Source of the DNA: Actinoplanes missouriensis 431
GTDB lineage: Bacteria > Actinomycetota > Actinomycetes > Mycobacteriales > Micromonosporaceae
Direction of reading: 5' to 3'
Assembly: GCF_000284295.1 (NCBI RefSeq)
Contig: NC_017093.1
Coordinates: 8,494,001-8,558,000 of the forward strand
DNA length: 64,000 nt
How positions within the stretch are numbered: position 1 is the first letter of the stretch; every line of letters begins with the position of its first letter. Shown here piece by piece: positions 8,381 to 17,632 of the stretch. The notes under the pieces are model-generated. The model was given only the letters and a program-made list of their open reading frames with translations. It was not told the DNA's origin and searched no databases. The position numbers and the translations under genes were made by a program.

Positions 8381-9439
8381 ATGGCATCCCGTGATCCGGT
8401 CGCCGATCTCCGGCGCATCGCGTTCCTGCTGGAGCGGGCGAACGAGGCGACGTACCGGGTGAAGGCCTTCCGGTCGGCGGCCGCGACCGTCGCGAAGACC
8501 CCGCCGGACGAGCTGGCCGAGCGTGCCGCCGCCGGCACCCTGGCGAAACTCGCCGGCGTCGGCGAGGTGACCGCCCGCTGTGTCACCGAGTCGCTCGCCG
8601 GTGAGGAGCCGGTCTACCTCCGGCGGCTGGTCAGCACCGAGGGCAACGACCTGCCGGCGGCGGCCACCGCGTTGCGGGAGGCGCTGCGCGGCGACTGTCA
8701 CGTGCACTCGGACTGGTCCGACGGCGGCTCCCCGATCGAGGAGATGGCGCTGGCCGCCGCCGAGCTGGGCCACGAGTACTTCGTGCTCACCGACCACTCG
8801 CCCCGGCTCACCGTGGCCCGCGGCCTGACCGCCGACCGGCTGCGCCGCCAGCTCGACCACGTGGCGAAGCTGAACGAGCTGATGCCGGACGGCTTCCGCA
8901 TCCTCACCGGCATCGAGGTGGACATCCTGGAGGACGGCTCGCTGGATCAGGAGGACGAGCTGCTGGAGCGGCTCGACGTGGTGGTCGGCTCGGTGCACAG
9001 CAAGCTGCGGGACGAGTCGCCCCGGATGACCCGGCGGATGGTGACCGCGCTGGGCAACCCGCACCTGGACATCCTCGGGCACATGACCGGGCGCAAGGTG
9101 TCCGCGAAAGGCGAGGGCGACGCCGCGCACCGGACCGCGCGCACCCGGCCGCCGAGCACGTTCGACCTGGAGAAGGTGCTGGCCGCGGCGATCGAGCACG
9201 ACAAGGCCATCGAGATCAACTCGCGGCCGGACCGGCTCGATCCGCCGAAGCGGATGCTCACCGTGGCGGTCGAGGCGGGCTGCCGGTTCAGCATCGACAC
9301 CGACGCGCACGCGCCGGGCCAGCTGGACTGGCTGGGGTTCGGCTGCGAGCGGGCGGCGCTCTGCGACGTCCCGCCGGACCGGGTGGTCAACACGTGGACG
9401 GCCGACCGCCTGGTGGAGTGGACCCGTTCGCACGCGTGA
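8381..9439 (+). CDS. PHP-domain phosphoesterase with PolX-like N-terminus
   Basis: A 352-aa protein. Residues 1-70 resemble the 8-kDa/helix-hairpin-helix part of family X polymerases (VADLRRIAFLLERANEATYRVKAF, then AKLAGVGEVTARCV). The rest is a PHP domain with metal motifs DCHVHSDWSDGG, LTDHSP, GIEVDIL, VVGSVHS, HLDILGH and SIDTDAHAPGQLDWL. The polymerase palm between them is absent, so this is the PolX-minus-polymerase arrangement and probably a phosphoesterase or nuclease. Divergent from mtnA. Confidence 0.88.
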   Translation: MASRDPVADLRRIAFLLERANEATYRVKAFRSAAATVAKTPPDELAERAAAGTLAKLAGVGEVTARCVTESLAGEEPVYLRRLVSTEGNDLPAAATALREALRGDCHVHSDWSDGGSPIEEMALAAAELGHEYFVLTDHSPRLTVARGLTADRLRRQLDHVAKLNELMPDGFRILTGIEVDILEDGSLDQEDELLERLDVVVGSVHSKLRDESPRMTRRMVTALGNPHLDILGHMTGRKVSAKGEGDAAHRTARTRPPSTFDLEKVLAAAIEHDKAIEINSRPDRLDPPKRMLTVAVEAGCRFSIDTDAHAPGQLDWLGFGCERAALCDVPPDRVVNTWTADRLVEWTRSHA

Positions 9440-9458
9440 CTCCCGTAGGGTCGGCGGG

Positions 9459-11129
9459 GTGGGACGAATTGACGAAATCGCCAACCGTTACGTCGATGAG
9501 TGGGCCGCGCTCAACCCCACCGGGGCGACCGCGGTCGGCATCTCCGGATATGACGACAAGACCGACGACCTCTCTCCGGAAGGCTTCGCCGCGCAGGCCG
9601 AGCTGACCCGACGCGCCATCAACGACCTGGACGTGGTCGACCCCGAGCACGAGTCGGAGGAGGTCGCGAAGGACGCCATGATGGAACGCCTCGGGCTGGA
9701 GCTGGCGCGGTACGACGCCGGCTACACCGCCACCGAGGTCAACGTCATCACCAGCGCCCTGCACGGCCTGCGGATGGTCTTCGACATGATGCCGACCGAG
9801 GGCGAGGAGGCGGTCGCCAACATCGCGGCCCGGCTGAACGCCATGCCGCGGGCCCTGGACCAGTACCGGCGGACCCTGCTGGAAGGCGCCGCGGCCGGCC
9901 AGGTCAGCGCCCGCGCCCAGCTGCTGGCGGTCGCCGAGCAGTGCGTGGCGTGGACCGACCCGAACCGGGACGACTTCTTCCACGGCCTGGCCCGGCGGCT
10001 GGAGGCGTCCGGCGCGCTCGCCACCGAGCTGCGCCGGGGCGCGGAGGCCGCGACCGCCGCGACCGCCGACTTCGGCACGTTCCTGATCGACGAGATGGCG
10101 CCGCGCGGCCGGGACAAGGAGGCCGCCGGCCCGGAGCGCTACGCGCTCGCCTCTCAGTACTTCCTGGGTGCCAAGGTCGACCAGGAGGAGACGTACCACT
10201 GGGGGTTCGCCGAGCTGGACCGGCTGGAGCGGGAGATGCGCGCGGTGGCCGGTGTGATCGCCGGCCGTGGCGCCACGGTGGACGAGGCGGTCGCGCGGCT
10301 GGACGCCGACCCGGCCCGCAGCATCGGAACGAAGGAGGAGTTCCGGAACTGGATGCAGGCTCTCTCCGACCGGGCGATCAGCGAGCTGAACGGCACCCAC
10401 TTCGACATCGAGCCGCCGGCCCGGAAACTGGAGTGCTGCCTCACCCCGACCAGTGACGGCGGCATCTACTACACCGGCCCGAGCGAGGACTTCTCCCGGC
10501 CGGGCCGGATGTGGTGGGCCGTGCCGGAGGGGCAGACCTCGTTCTCCACCTGGCGTGAGGTGACCACGGTCTACCACGAGGGCGTTCCCGGCCATCACCT
10601 GCAGATGAGCCAGGTGCTGCTCCGGGCGGACTCGCTGAACCGCTGGCAGCGGCTGCTCTGCTGGTGCTCCGGGCACGGCGAGGGCTGGGCCCTGTACGCC
10701 GAGCGCCTGATGGACGACCTGGGTTATCTGACCGACCCCGGTGACCGTCTCGGGATGCTCGACGGGCAGGCGCTGCGGGCCGCCCGGGTGATCGTCGACA
10801 TCGGCATGCACCTGGAGCTGGAGATTCCCCGGGACAACCCGTTCGGCTTCCACCCGGGTGAGCGGTGGACGCCGGAACTGGGCTGGGAGTTCCTCCGGGC
10901 GCACACCCGGCAGCCCGAGGACGTCCTGCGGTTCGAGTGGAAGCGCTACCTGGGCTGGCCCGGGCAGGCGCCGTCGTACAAGGTCGGCGAACGGATCTGG
11001 TTGCAGGCCCGGGACGAGGCGAAGATCCGCAAAGGCAGTGATTTCAACCTCAAGACCTTCCACCGGGACGCTCTGAACCTCGGCGCCCTCGGCCTCGATC
11101 CATTACGAAAAGCACTGGCGAGGATTTAA
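9459..11129 (+). CDS. DUF885 family protein, putative zinc metallopeptidase
   Basis: A 556-aa alpha-helical protein with a zinc-peptidase-like motif VYHEGVPGHHLQMSQ (HExxxGHH) near residue 370 and a downstream GHGEGWALYAERLM that likely supplies the third ligand. DUF885 proteins are related to gluzincin peptidases; substrate unknown. No signal peptide is visible, so it is probably cytosolic. The GTG start (VGRIDEIANRYVDEWAAL) lies 19 bp after the PHP gene stop, so the two may be co-transcribed. A hairpin terminator follows. Confidence 0.88.
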   Translation: MGRIDEIANRYVDEWAALNPTGATAVGISGYDDKTDDLSPEGFAAQAELTRRAINDLDVVDPEHESEEVAKDAMMERLGLELARYDAGYTATEVNVITSALHGLRMVFDMMPTEGEEAVANIAARLNAMPRALDQYRRTLLEGAAAGQVSARAQLLAVAEQCVAWTDPNRDDFFHGLARRLEASGALATELRRGAEAATAATADFGTFLIDEMAPRGRDKEAAGPERYALASQYFLGAKVDQEETYHWGFAELDRLEREMRAVAGVIAGRGATVDEAVARLDADPARSIGTKEEFRNWMQALSDRAISELNGTHFDIEPPARKLECCLTPTSDGGIYYTGPSEDFSRPGRMWWAVPEGQTSFSTWREVTTVYHEGVPGHHLQMSQVLLRADSLNRWQRLLCWCSGHGEGWALYAERLMDDLGYLTDPGDRLGMLDGQALRAARVIVDIGMHLELEIPRDNPFGFHPGERWTPELGWEFLRAHTRQPEDVLRFEWKRYLGWPGQAPSYKVGERIWLQARDEAKIRKGSDFNLKTFHRDALNLGALGLDPLRKALARI

Positions 11130-11136
11130 GTCATTA

Positions 11137-11172
11137 GGGTCTCTCCGCGCCGAAACCGGGACGGAGAGGCCC
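11137..11172 (+). terminator. terminator after DUF885 gene
   Basis: Eleven-bp stem GGGTCTCTCCG with CGGAGAGGCCC (one G-U pair), 14-nt loop, followed by CACCTTTATG. It lies 8 bp past the stop. Confidence 0.65.
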
Positions 11173-11571
11173 ACCTTTATGTACACGCATGACTACGCTG
11201 CGTGAATTGTTAGCCCAGAGCAATTGGGGCGACACTATGCGTGAACACAACCCGGGGAAGACGTAACAAATCCGAAGTAGAACTCATATTCACGTGCCAC
11301 CCAGGGTGTGGATACCATCTGCGCGGCGCTCGTCACTCAACTCCCGGGCCCCCGTGGACAGGGCCTTTTCAGTCACGACCCGAGCATGGACGTCCGTACA
11401 GGCGAGTCGGCAGCGTCGCGTATCCCCCGATCAGCCGAGACAACTCTGACCCTTGGAAAGGGGTTTTACGAGGTTTTCTCGGATAGATTGACCCAGATCG
11501 GTGCGCCCGCATGGCTACTATCCGTAGTCACTTGATGGCCCATCGCGTGTGCATGGCGGAGGACTAAAGCA
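11173..11571. promoter_or_regulatory. 400-bp 5' region of the conservon operon
   Basis: No gene is supported here. The stretch leads into the sensor gene at 11572, which has GGAGG 9 nt before its ATG. It is the likely promoter region; I could not fix a -35/-10 pair with confidence. It is less GC-rich than its neighbours near 11185-11300. Confidence 0.45.
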
Positions 11572-12732
11572 ATGTCAGTCTCGGTGAACAGCCGGCGAGC
11601 CCGTTTACGCTCCGCCCTTGCGGTGGTGCTGACGGTTCTCGTCCTGCTGCCTGCCGCAGCCCTGTTCCTGCGGGTTCTGGACGACAACACGGAGCAGCGG
11701 GATCGGTTGACGCTGGAAAATCAGGGCGTCGAGTACCTGACGGCGCTCTCGCCGCTGGTCAGCGCGCTGGCGGAGTCCCAGTCGTCGGCGCTGCAGGGCG
11801 TCACCGCGGAGCCCGCATCGCTGACCGCCGCGGTGGCCCGCGTGCAGGACGCCGACGCGCGTCTCGGCGAGGCGCTGGACACCTCGGAGCGCTGGGCCGG
11901 CCTGAAGGACAAGATCGGCCGCCTGCCGAACGTCAAGGGTGACGCGGCGACGATCTACGAGGCCCACGTCGAGGTCTCCGACCTGACGCTCGCCCTCTAC
12001 AGCGCGGTCCGGGAGAACTCGACGCTGAACCGCGACGAGGAGAGCGACATCTGGTTCCTCCAGCAGGCCGCGGCCGTCGACATGCCGGAGGCGGTCACCG
12101 CCGTGAGCCGGATGGGCGACACCGCGAACCTGGTCGCCGCCGCGAAGGCGAAGCAGAAGGCCGCGCTGAACGTCAAGTTCGGCTACGAGGTCCTCTCCGT
12201 CCAGAACGCCGGTGACGAGCTCACCGACAACCTGCAGGCCGCGGTGGAGGACACCGAGAGCGCGACGCTCGCCGGCAACCTGGTCTCCAACCTGAACTCG
12301 TTCAAGCGTGGCATCGAGGACGCCAACCGTGGCGCCAACTTCGGTGGCTCGCCGAACGTCTCCGCCATGGTGACCGCCCAGAGCACCCTGCAGACCGCGC
12401 TCAACGCGCTCTCCGGTGTCGTGCTCAAGGAGATGAAGACGCTGATCGACGACCGCATCGACGCGCTGAACTACCGCCGGGCCGAGGCCTGGGGTCTGCT
12501 CGCCGTCGCCGTCGCGCTGATCGTCGTCGCCACCTTCTGGACCCGGGCCCGGGCCCGCCAGGTCACCGACTCGATCAACGACGGGCCGAGCCGCGACGTC
12601 TCCGTCCAGGGCGACGCCGGTGCGAACCCGTACAGCGGCCCGAACCCGTACGACCAGGCGCCCAACTACGGCGAGATCCCCAACTACGGCGACAACGCTA
12701 CGCGGCGGGAGCGTTCCGGTGCTCTTCGGTAG
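11572..12732 (+). CDS. two-TM sensor-like membrane protein ahead of conservon
   Basis: A 386-aa protein with an N-terminal membrane helix (residues about 13-33, SALAVVLTVLVLLPAAAL), a large Ala-rich helical extracytoplasmic domain, a second helix near 313-335 (AWGLLAVAVALIVVATFW) and a short Asn/Pro/Tyr-rich cytoplasmic tail. The layout matches the sensory half of the kinase encoded next, including a nitrate-sensor-like helical bundle, but it has no HAMP or kinase domain. Its end overlaps the kinase start by 14 bp, so the two are surely co-expressed. It may be an accessory ligand-binding subunit; that is inference. Confidence 0.85.
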   Translation: MSVSVNSRRARLRSALAVVLTVLVLLPAAALFLRVLDDNTEQRDRLTLENQGVEYLTALSPLVSALAESQSSALQGVTAEPASLTAAVARVQDADARLGEALDTSERWAGLKDKIGRLPNVKGDAATIYEAHVEVSDLTLALYSAVRENSTLNRDEESDIWFLQQAAAVDMPEAVTAVSRMGDTANLVAAAKAKQKAALNVKFGYEVLSVQNAGDELTDNLQAAVEDTESATLAGNLVSNLNSFKRGIEDANRGANFGGSPNVSAMVTAQSTLQTALNALSGVVLKEMKTLIDDRIDALNYRRAEAWGLLAVAVALIVVATFWTRARARQVTDSINDGPSRDVSVQGDAGANPYSGPNPYDQAPNYGEIPNYGDNATRRERSGALR

Positions 12733-15700
12733 GTTCCGCATCCTGGGCAAACTTGCCCTGCTGGTGCTCGTTCCGCTGCTCGGGGTCGTCGGCCTCAGCA
12801 TCCCGGTCATCTACGAGCGAGTCGATGCGGCACGCATCGCCCAGAACACGTCCGACACCGTCCTGCTGGCCACCGAGGTCAGCTCCACGCTGATCGAGAT
12901 CCAGGAGGACCGGCTGCTCGCGGTCGGCTACCTCCTCGGCGTGGTCGATCGCCCGACCTTCGTGGTGCAGAGCAGCGAGGCCGTCGAGTCGCTGGCCAAG
13001 CTGGCCGACGCCGAGAACCTGCCGCAGGACCTGCGCCGCACCATCGCGAGCGCCGCGAAACTGAACGTGACCCGGCAGAACGTCCTCAACAACGCGGTCA
13101 CCAGCGTGGCCGCGGTCGTGGAGGACTACAACGAGGTCATCACCCCGCTGATCGACGGCCTCGGGCTGACGTCCAACGCCGACCTCACCACCGGCGTCGG
13201 CCGGCAGGTCTACGCGCTCGAGCGCGCCATGCGCTCCGACGACCTGATCGGTCAGGCGTCCTGCTACCTGGCCGCCGCGGTGGTCTTCGGCAAAGATCCG
13301 CAGGCCGCGAGCCTGCTGCTGAGCGCGTTCAGCTCGACGTTCAGCCAGATCGAGTCGATCATCACGACCTCGAAGGTCTACTTCACCGACGCGCAGTACA
13401 AGCTGTACATCAACACCCAGGACGCGTTCCGGTCCCGTGTGGGCGACGAGTTCCAGACGGCGCTCACCACGAACCCGACGCAGGCCCTCCGGGACCTCGA
13501 CGTCAAGACGCTGTTCCCCTCGCTGCAGTCGGTCACCGTCCTCGGTAGCTTCGTCGAGAAGCGCGTGGCCAAGGACGTGGACATCATCACCACCGACAAC
13601 CGGGAAAGCGCCATCCGGCAGGCGGTCCTCATCGGTGGTGGCTCGTTCCTGCTACTCATCCTGGTTATCACGCTGAGCATCTTCATGGCCCGCGCGGTCG
13701 CCCGGCCGCTGCGCCGCCTGACCGTCTCCGCCGACCGGATCGCCCGCGCGGCCGAGTCCGAGCTGGAGCGCGTGGCTGACGACGAGGGTGAGGCCCAGGT
13801 CCGCCCGATCCGGCTCGACGCGGTCGACGTGGAGGCCCGGGACGAGATCGGTGACCTGGCCCGCGCGTTCGACCGGGTGCAGACCACCGCGGCCCGGCTG
13901 GTGGAACGCCAGGTGGTCGGCCGCCGCAACACCGCGCAGATGTTCGGCCACGTCGGCCGGCGTACCCAGAACCTGGTCGGCCGTCAGCTCTCCCTGATCG
14001 ACTCCCTGGAGCGCAAGGAGACCGACAGCGACCGCCTGCGCGACCTCTACCGCCTGGACCACATGTCCAGCCGTCTGCGCCGGAACGCGTCCGCGCTGGT
14101 CGTGCTCTCCGGTGGCGCCGGCGCGAACGAGCACATGGCACCCCTGCCGCTGCAGGACGTGGTCCGTCTCGCCCTCGGTGAGATCGAGGACTACACCCGT
14201 GTCGAGGTCGACGTCCCGGAGGACATCGTCGTGGCGCCGGCCGTCCTGGCCGACCTGACGCTGCTCCTCGCCGAGCTGCTGGAGAACTCCACCTCGTTCT
14301 CCCCGCCGCACACCACCGTCACCGTCTCCGCCGAGGAGCTGCGGGGCGGCGCCCGTCTCGCGATCATCGACCACGGCCTGGGCCTCGCGCCCGAGCGTCT
14401 GGCCGAGGAGAACGCGCGACTGACCCGCCGTGAGCGTCTCGACCTGGCGCCCACCGAGGTTCTCGGCCTCTTCGTGGTCGGCCGCCTGGCCCGCCGGCAC
14501 GGCATCGAGGTCACGCTGACCGACACCCCGGACGGCGGTCTGACCGCCTGGGTCGACCTCAACCCGTCGCACCTGATCTCCCGGGTGGAGAACCTGAGCG
14601 CGGCGCCGGCTGCGGCGTTCCCCGCGCCGGCCGCGCCGCCGCAGATCCAGGCGCCCGAGGTTCCGGCCGTCCCCGCGGCCGCTGCCTGGTCCGGCGCGCT
14701 GCGCGGCAACACGACCGAGGTCGCGATCGCCAGCGCCGGTGTCCGGCAGGTGCCGGGCAGCGCCCAGCCGTTCGACCCGAACGTCCTGACCCGGGCCACG
14801 CAGACGCTCGAGACCGGCCACTCGTGGAACGCGTTCGCGCCGCAGCCGGTCTCCCCGGCCGTCGACGACAACGCGCCGGTCTACGACGCCGAGCCGATCT
14901 ACTCGCCCGGTGTCGCGTACCAGGAGCCGTCCGCCCCGATCTACTCGGAGCCGGTCCCGTCGTACGACATGGGCATCCCGGTCGCCGGCCGGGGCCCGGC
15001 CGCGCTGCCGGAACTGCCGTCCGCGCCGACCGCCGGCACCTCCTGGAACACCGAATCCCCGGTCCAGGCGAGCTGGAACGAGGCCGGCCACGGCGAGACC
15101 TCGTTCAGCCGCAACGAAGCACAACCGGCGTGGAGCTCCCCCGCTCCCGCCGTGGAGGCCCCGATGGCTTCTGCCATTCCGCCGGAGGCCCCCCAGCTTC
15201 CGCAGCAGCGCACCGCGGACAACTTCGGGCACGCTCCGGCGGGGCACACTCCGGCTGGCCACATCCCGGCCAACCCGGAGCCGATCGCGCCGTCCGCGCC
15301 GTCCGGCCGTAACGGCAACTCCGCGCCGCTGCGCCGCCGGGTTCCCGGCAGCCAGCTCCCGGTCGAGACCGGCCCGCAGCAGCACGCTGCCGCGCCCTCT
15401 CAGGACGACGCCCTCGCCGCTCGTGCCGCCTTCGACGCGTTCGAGGCGGGCGTCAGCCGGGCCGAGTTCGACGCCGGCGACACGAGCGTCTCGATGCCGG
15501 CGCCGCAGATCAACCAGCCGGAGTGGAACACCCCTGCTCCGCAGGCTCAGTGGAACAACCCGGTTCCGCAGACCGAGTGGAACGCTCCGGCCCCCCAGGC
15601 CGAGTGGAACACCCCGGCTCCGCAGGCCGAGTGGAACACCCCGGCTCCGCAGGCCGAGTGGAACACCCCGGCTCCGCAGGCCGAGTGGAACACCCCGGCT

Positions 15701-16027
15701 CCGCAGGCCGAGTGGAACACTCCTGCCCCGCAGGCCGGTCAGCCGGAATGGAACACCCCGGCCCCGGCCGCCAGCAGCCCGGCGTGGAACGTTCCGGTGG
15801 CGGAGCCCGCACCGCCGGCGCCGCCGACCACGCCCGGCAGCATGCCCCTGACTCGTCGTGTACCCGGCGCCACCTTGCCGAGTGACGAGCCGCACCGTCC
15901 GACCCCGCCCCCGGCCCCGGCCCAGTTGGACCCGGACGCCGCGCGGGCTCTGATGGATCAGTTCGAGTACGGCGTCGCACTCGCGCTGAATGAAAGCCAG
16001 CCACAACACGAGGGACAACCGCGATGA
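12719..16027 (+). CDS. cvnA: conservon sensor histidine kinase-like protein (CvnA type)
   Basis: An 1102-aa membrane protein: first helix LALLVLVPLLGVVGLSI, an extracytoplasmic NIT-type sensor (about 40-295), second helix SFLLLILVITLSIFMARAVA followed by HAMP (about 320-400), a DHp-like segment (LYRLDHMSSRLRRNASALVV), and an HATPase_c domain with N box LLAELLENSTSFSPPHT and a GLGLAPERL stretch (near 510-600). A 450-residue Pro/Ala-rich tail follows, containing eight copies of EWNTPAPQA and ending in two PLRRRVPG/PLTRRVPG-type motifs. The GTG start is chosen because it begins the first helix. Conservon kinases work with the three small genes downstream as a membrane-associated GTPase switch. 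Confidence 0.92.
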   Translation: MLFGRFRILGKLALLVLVPLLGVVGLSIPVIYERVDAARIAQNTSDTVLLATEVSSTLIEIQEDRLLAVGYLLGVVDRPTFVVQSSEAVESLAKLADAENLPQDLRRTIASAAKLNVTRQNVLNNAVTSVAAVVEDYNEVITPLIDGLGLTSNADLTTGVGRQVYALERAMRSDDLIGQASCYLAAAVVFGKDPQAASLLLSAFSSTFSQIESIITTSKVYFTDAQYKLYINTQDAFRSRVGDEFQTALTTNPTQALRDLDVKTLFPSLQSVTVLGSFVEKRVAKDVDIITTDNRESAIRQAVLIGGGSFLLLILVITLSIFMARAVARPLRRLTVSADRIARAAESELERVADDEGEAQVRPIRLDAVDVEARDEIGDLARAFDRVQTTAARLVERQVVGRRNTAQMFGHVGRRTQNLVGRQLSLIDSLERKETDSDRLRDLYRLDHMSSRLRRNASALVVLSGGAGANEHMAPLPLQDVVRLALGEIEDYTRVEVDVPEDIVVAPAVLADLTLLLAELLENSTSFSPPHTTVTVSAEELRGGARLAIIDHGLGLAPERLAEENARLTRRERLDLAPTEVLGLFVVGRLARRHGIEVTLTDTPDGGLTAWVDLNPSHLISRVENLSAAPAAAFPAPAAPPQIQAPEVPAVPAAAAWSGALRGNTTEVAIASAGVRQVPGSAQPFDPNVLTRATQTLETGHSWNAFAPQPVSPAVDDNAPVYDAEPIYSPGVAYQEPSAPIYSEPVPSYDMGIPVAGRGPAALPELPSAPTAGTSWNTESPVQASWNEAGHGETSFSRNEAQPAWSSPAPAVEAPMASAIPPEAPQLPQQRTADNFGHAPAGHTPAGHIPANPEPIAPSAPSGRNGNSAPLRRRVPGSQLPVETGPQQHAAAPSQDDALAARAAFDAFEAGVSRAEFDAGDTSVSMPAPQINQPEWNTPAPQAQWNNPVPQTEWNAPAPQAEWNTPAPQAEWNTPAPQAEWNTPAPQAEWNTPAPQAEWNTPAPQAGQPEWNTPAPAASSPAWNVPVAEPAPPAPPTTPGSMPLTRRVPGATLPSDEPHRPTPPPAPAQLDPDAARALMDQFEYGVALALNESQPQHEGQPR
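15521..15736 (+). repeat. eight 27-bp in-frame tandem repeats in cvnA
   Basis: The unit starts gagtggaacaccccggctcc and continues gcaggcc. Copies begin at 15521, 15548, 15575, 15602, 15629, 15656, 15683 and 15710; those at 15602, 15629, 15656 and 15683 are identical. Each encodes EWNTPAPQA or a close variant (residues about 935-1006). Because the unit is a multiple of three, copy number could change without shifting the frame. Confidence 0.9.
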
Positions 16028-16470
16028 CTTCCCCTTATGCTGCCGCACAAAGCCAGCTCAGCGCTGAAGCCAAGACCTTCAACTGGCTGCTGGACTCCTT
16101 CACCTCCGGTACAGCGGGTGTGATCGAGGCCATCGCGGTCTCCTCGGACGGCCTGCTGATGGCCATGTCCGCGATCAAGGACCGGCCGAACGCCGAGCGC
16201 CTCGCGGCCGTGGTGTCCGGCCTGACCAGCCTCGCCGGCGGCGCCGCGAGCTGGTACCGGCTGGGCGCCTTGAACCGGGTCATCATCGACATGGCCGACG
16301 GGTACCTGCTTGTCACCGCGATCAGCGCCGGCTCGGTGCTCGGCGTGATCGCCGACCGCAGCGCGAACCTGGGCACCCTCGCGTACGAGATGACGCTCTT
16401 CGCCACCCGCGCGGGTGGCGCGCTCAGCCCCCGCCTCATCGCCGAGCTCAAGAACGCCGTCCAGCAATGA
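16024..16470 (+). CDS. cvnB: roadblock/LC7 protein (CvnB type)
   Basis: A 148-aa cytoplasmic roadblock/LC7 protein: FNWLLDSFTSGTAGVIEAIA, VSSDGLLMAMSA, LAAVVSGLTSLAGGAA, then LVTAISAGSVLGVIADRSAN. In conservons this subunit bridges the kinase and the GTPase and is thought to regulate nucleotide state. ATG overlaps the kinase stop (ATGA), as does its own stop with the next gene, so the operon is tightly coupled. Confidence 0.93.
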   Translation: MTSPYAAAQSQLSAEAKTFNWLLDSFTSGTAGVIEAIAVSSDGLLMAMSAIKDRPNAERLAAVVSGLTSLAGGAASWYRLGALNRVIIDMADGYLLVTAISAGSVLGVIADRSANLGTLAYEMTLFATRAGGALSPRLIAELKNAVQQ

Positions 16471-16928
16471 CCTACCCGGACCCCGACGACGCAGTTCCAC
16501 CGGCGCGGCCCGGGATCCGGCCTTTCCTGCAATCCGGTCCGCAGCACTCGACCGGCGGCTACACCCCCACCGGGGAGCACCCGCCGGTCGAGACGTCGAC
16601 CAATGCTCTGCGCCCGTTCGTCATCACGTCCGGGCGGACCGATGGAGGAGACCCCGACATCGGTATGGAAACTCAGGTGACGTTGGTGCCCGGCGCGCCA
16701 CCGTCGCGGCTATCCCCGGAAACCAGGGCGATCGTGGCTCTCTGCGAAGACAGCCCGATCTCGGTCGCTGAGATCTCCGCTCGGCTGCGCCTGCACCTGG
16801 GCGTGACCCGAATCCTCGTCGGTGACCTGCGGGCCACCGGCCAACTGGACGTCCATGTCCTGGAAAACGACACACCTGACCCCGAGACCATCATGCGAGT
16901 GATCCGTGGACTTCGATCCATCAGCTAA
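16467..16928 (+). CDS. cvnC: DUF742 protein (CvnC type)
   Basis: A 153-aa DUF742 protein. The N-terminal third is a Pro-rich tail; the conserved part begins LRPFVITSGRTDGG and continues ALCEDSPISVAEISARLRLHLGVTRILVGDL, a winged-helix-like pattern, ending HVLENDTPDPETIMRVIRGL. Third member of the conservon; the partner function is undefined. Starts at an ATGA overlap with cvnB, and its last 23 bp overlap the GTPase gene. Confidence 0.93.
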   Translation: MTYPDPDDAVPPARPGIRPFLQSGPQHSTGGYTPTGEHPPVETSTNALRPFVITSGRTDGGDPDIGMETQVTLVPGAPPSRLSPETRAIVALCEDSPISVAEISARLRLHLGVTRILVGDLRATGQLDVHVLENDTPDPETIMRVIRGLRSIS

Positions 16929-17535
16929 CCGCGTCGTCGGTACCGCGCGCATACCCGGCGCACCCGCGCCCAAGAAGGCGCCGGTCCCGGTAAAGATCAT
17001 CGTGGCCGGCGGCTTCGGTGTCGGTAAGACCACGACGGTAGGCGCCATCTCAGAGATCTCGCCGCTGACCACCGAGGCCGAGATGACCTCGGAGTCCGTT
17101 GGTATCGACGACCCCGGTCAGGCGACGATGAAGACGGGCACGACCGTCGCGATGGACTTCGGCGTTCTGACCATCGACCAGACGCTCAAGCTCTACATCT
17201 TCGGCACCCCGGGCCAGACCCGTTTCGCCTTCATGTGGGACGACCTGGTCCGAGGTGCCCTGGGCGCCCTGGTTGTGGTAGATACGAACCGAATAGACGA
17301 CTGTTATCCGGCTGTCGACTACTTCGAGCGCGCTGGGCTTCCGTTCGTCGTCGGCATCAACACCTTCAACGGGCAGATGGGCTACAGCGTCGACGAGGTG
17401 CGCTGGGCGCTGGCGGTCCGCGAGGACGTGCCGGTCATCTCGTTCGACGCCCGTTTCCGGGCGTCGGTGCGGGACGCGCTGCTCGTCGTCCTGGACCAGG
17501 CCCTCGATAAGGCGATCCGGATGAAGACGTCGTAG
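16906..17535 (+). CDS. cvnD: Ras-like GTPase (CvnD type)
   Basis: A 209-aa small GTPase of the ATP/GTP-binding conservon family. P-loop KIIVAGGFGVGKTT, switch region SVGIDD, G3-like LYIFGTPGQTRF (the usual DxxGQ Asp is Gly-Thr-Pro, as in this family). The position of the NKxD guanine-specificity motif reads VGINTFNG, lacking the canonical Lys and Asp. The GTG start at 16906 lies inside cvnC and gives a short basic N-terminus. It probably cycles at the membrane with the roadblock protein. Confidence 0.93.
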   Translation: MDFDPSANRVVGTARIPGAPAPKKAPVPVKIIVAGGFGVGKTTTVGAISEISPLTTEAEMTSESVGIDDPGQATMKTGTTVAMDFGVLTIDQTLKLYIFGTPGQTRFAFMWDDLVRGALGALVVVDTNRIDDCYPAVDYFERAGLPFVVGINTFNGQMGYSVDEVRWALAVREDVPVISFDARFRASVRDALLVVLDQALDKAIRMKTS

Positions 17536-17545
17536 GGTGTGCGCT

Positions 17546-17608
17546 GGTCGCCCGGGGACAGTTCCCAAACCGGCCCCCGCAGGGGCACAGTTGGGGTACC
17601 GGGCGACC
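17546..17608 (+). terminator. long inverted repeat after cvnD
   Basis: Perfect 10-bp arms GGTCGCCCGG and CCGGGCGACC enclose 43 nt that hold a second hairpin (GCCCC CGCA GGGGC). It lies between cvnD and the P/Q/A-rich gene, 11 bp past the cvnD stop. There is no T run, so it could be a weak terminator, an mRNA-processing structure or an attenuator. Confidence 0.5.
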
Positions 17609-17632
17609 GCGTGAGGGATGAGGACGGTGACC

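Noticed and set aside
13652..16048. Very long minus-strand open frame (798 codons) under cvnA
   Set aside because: GC3-driven shadow: Arg/Gly-rich, no domain, fully antisense to a well-supported kinase gene.
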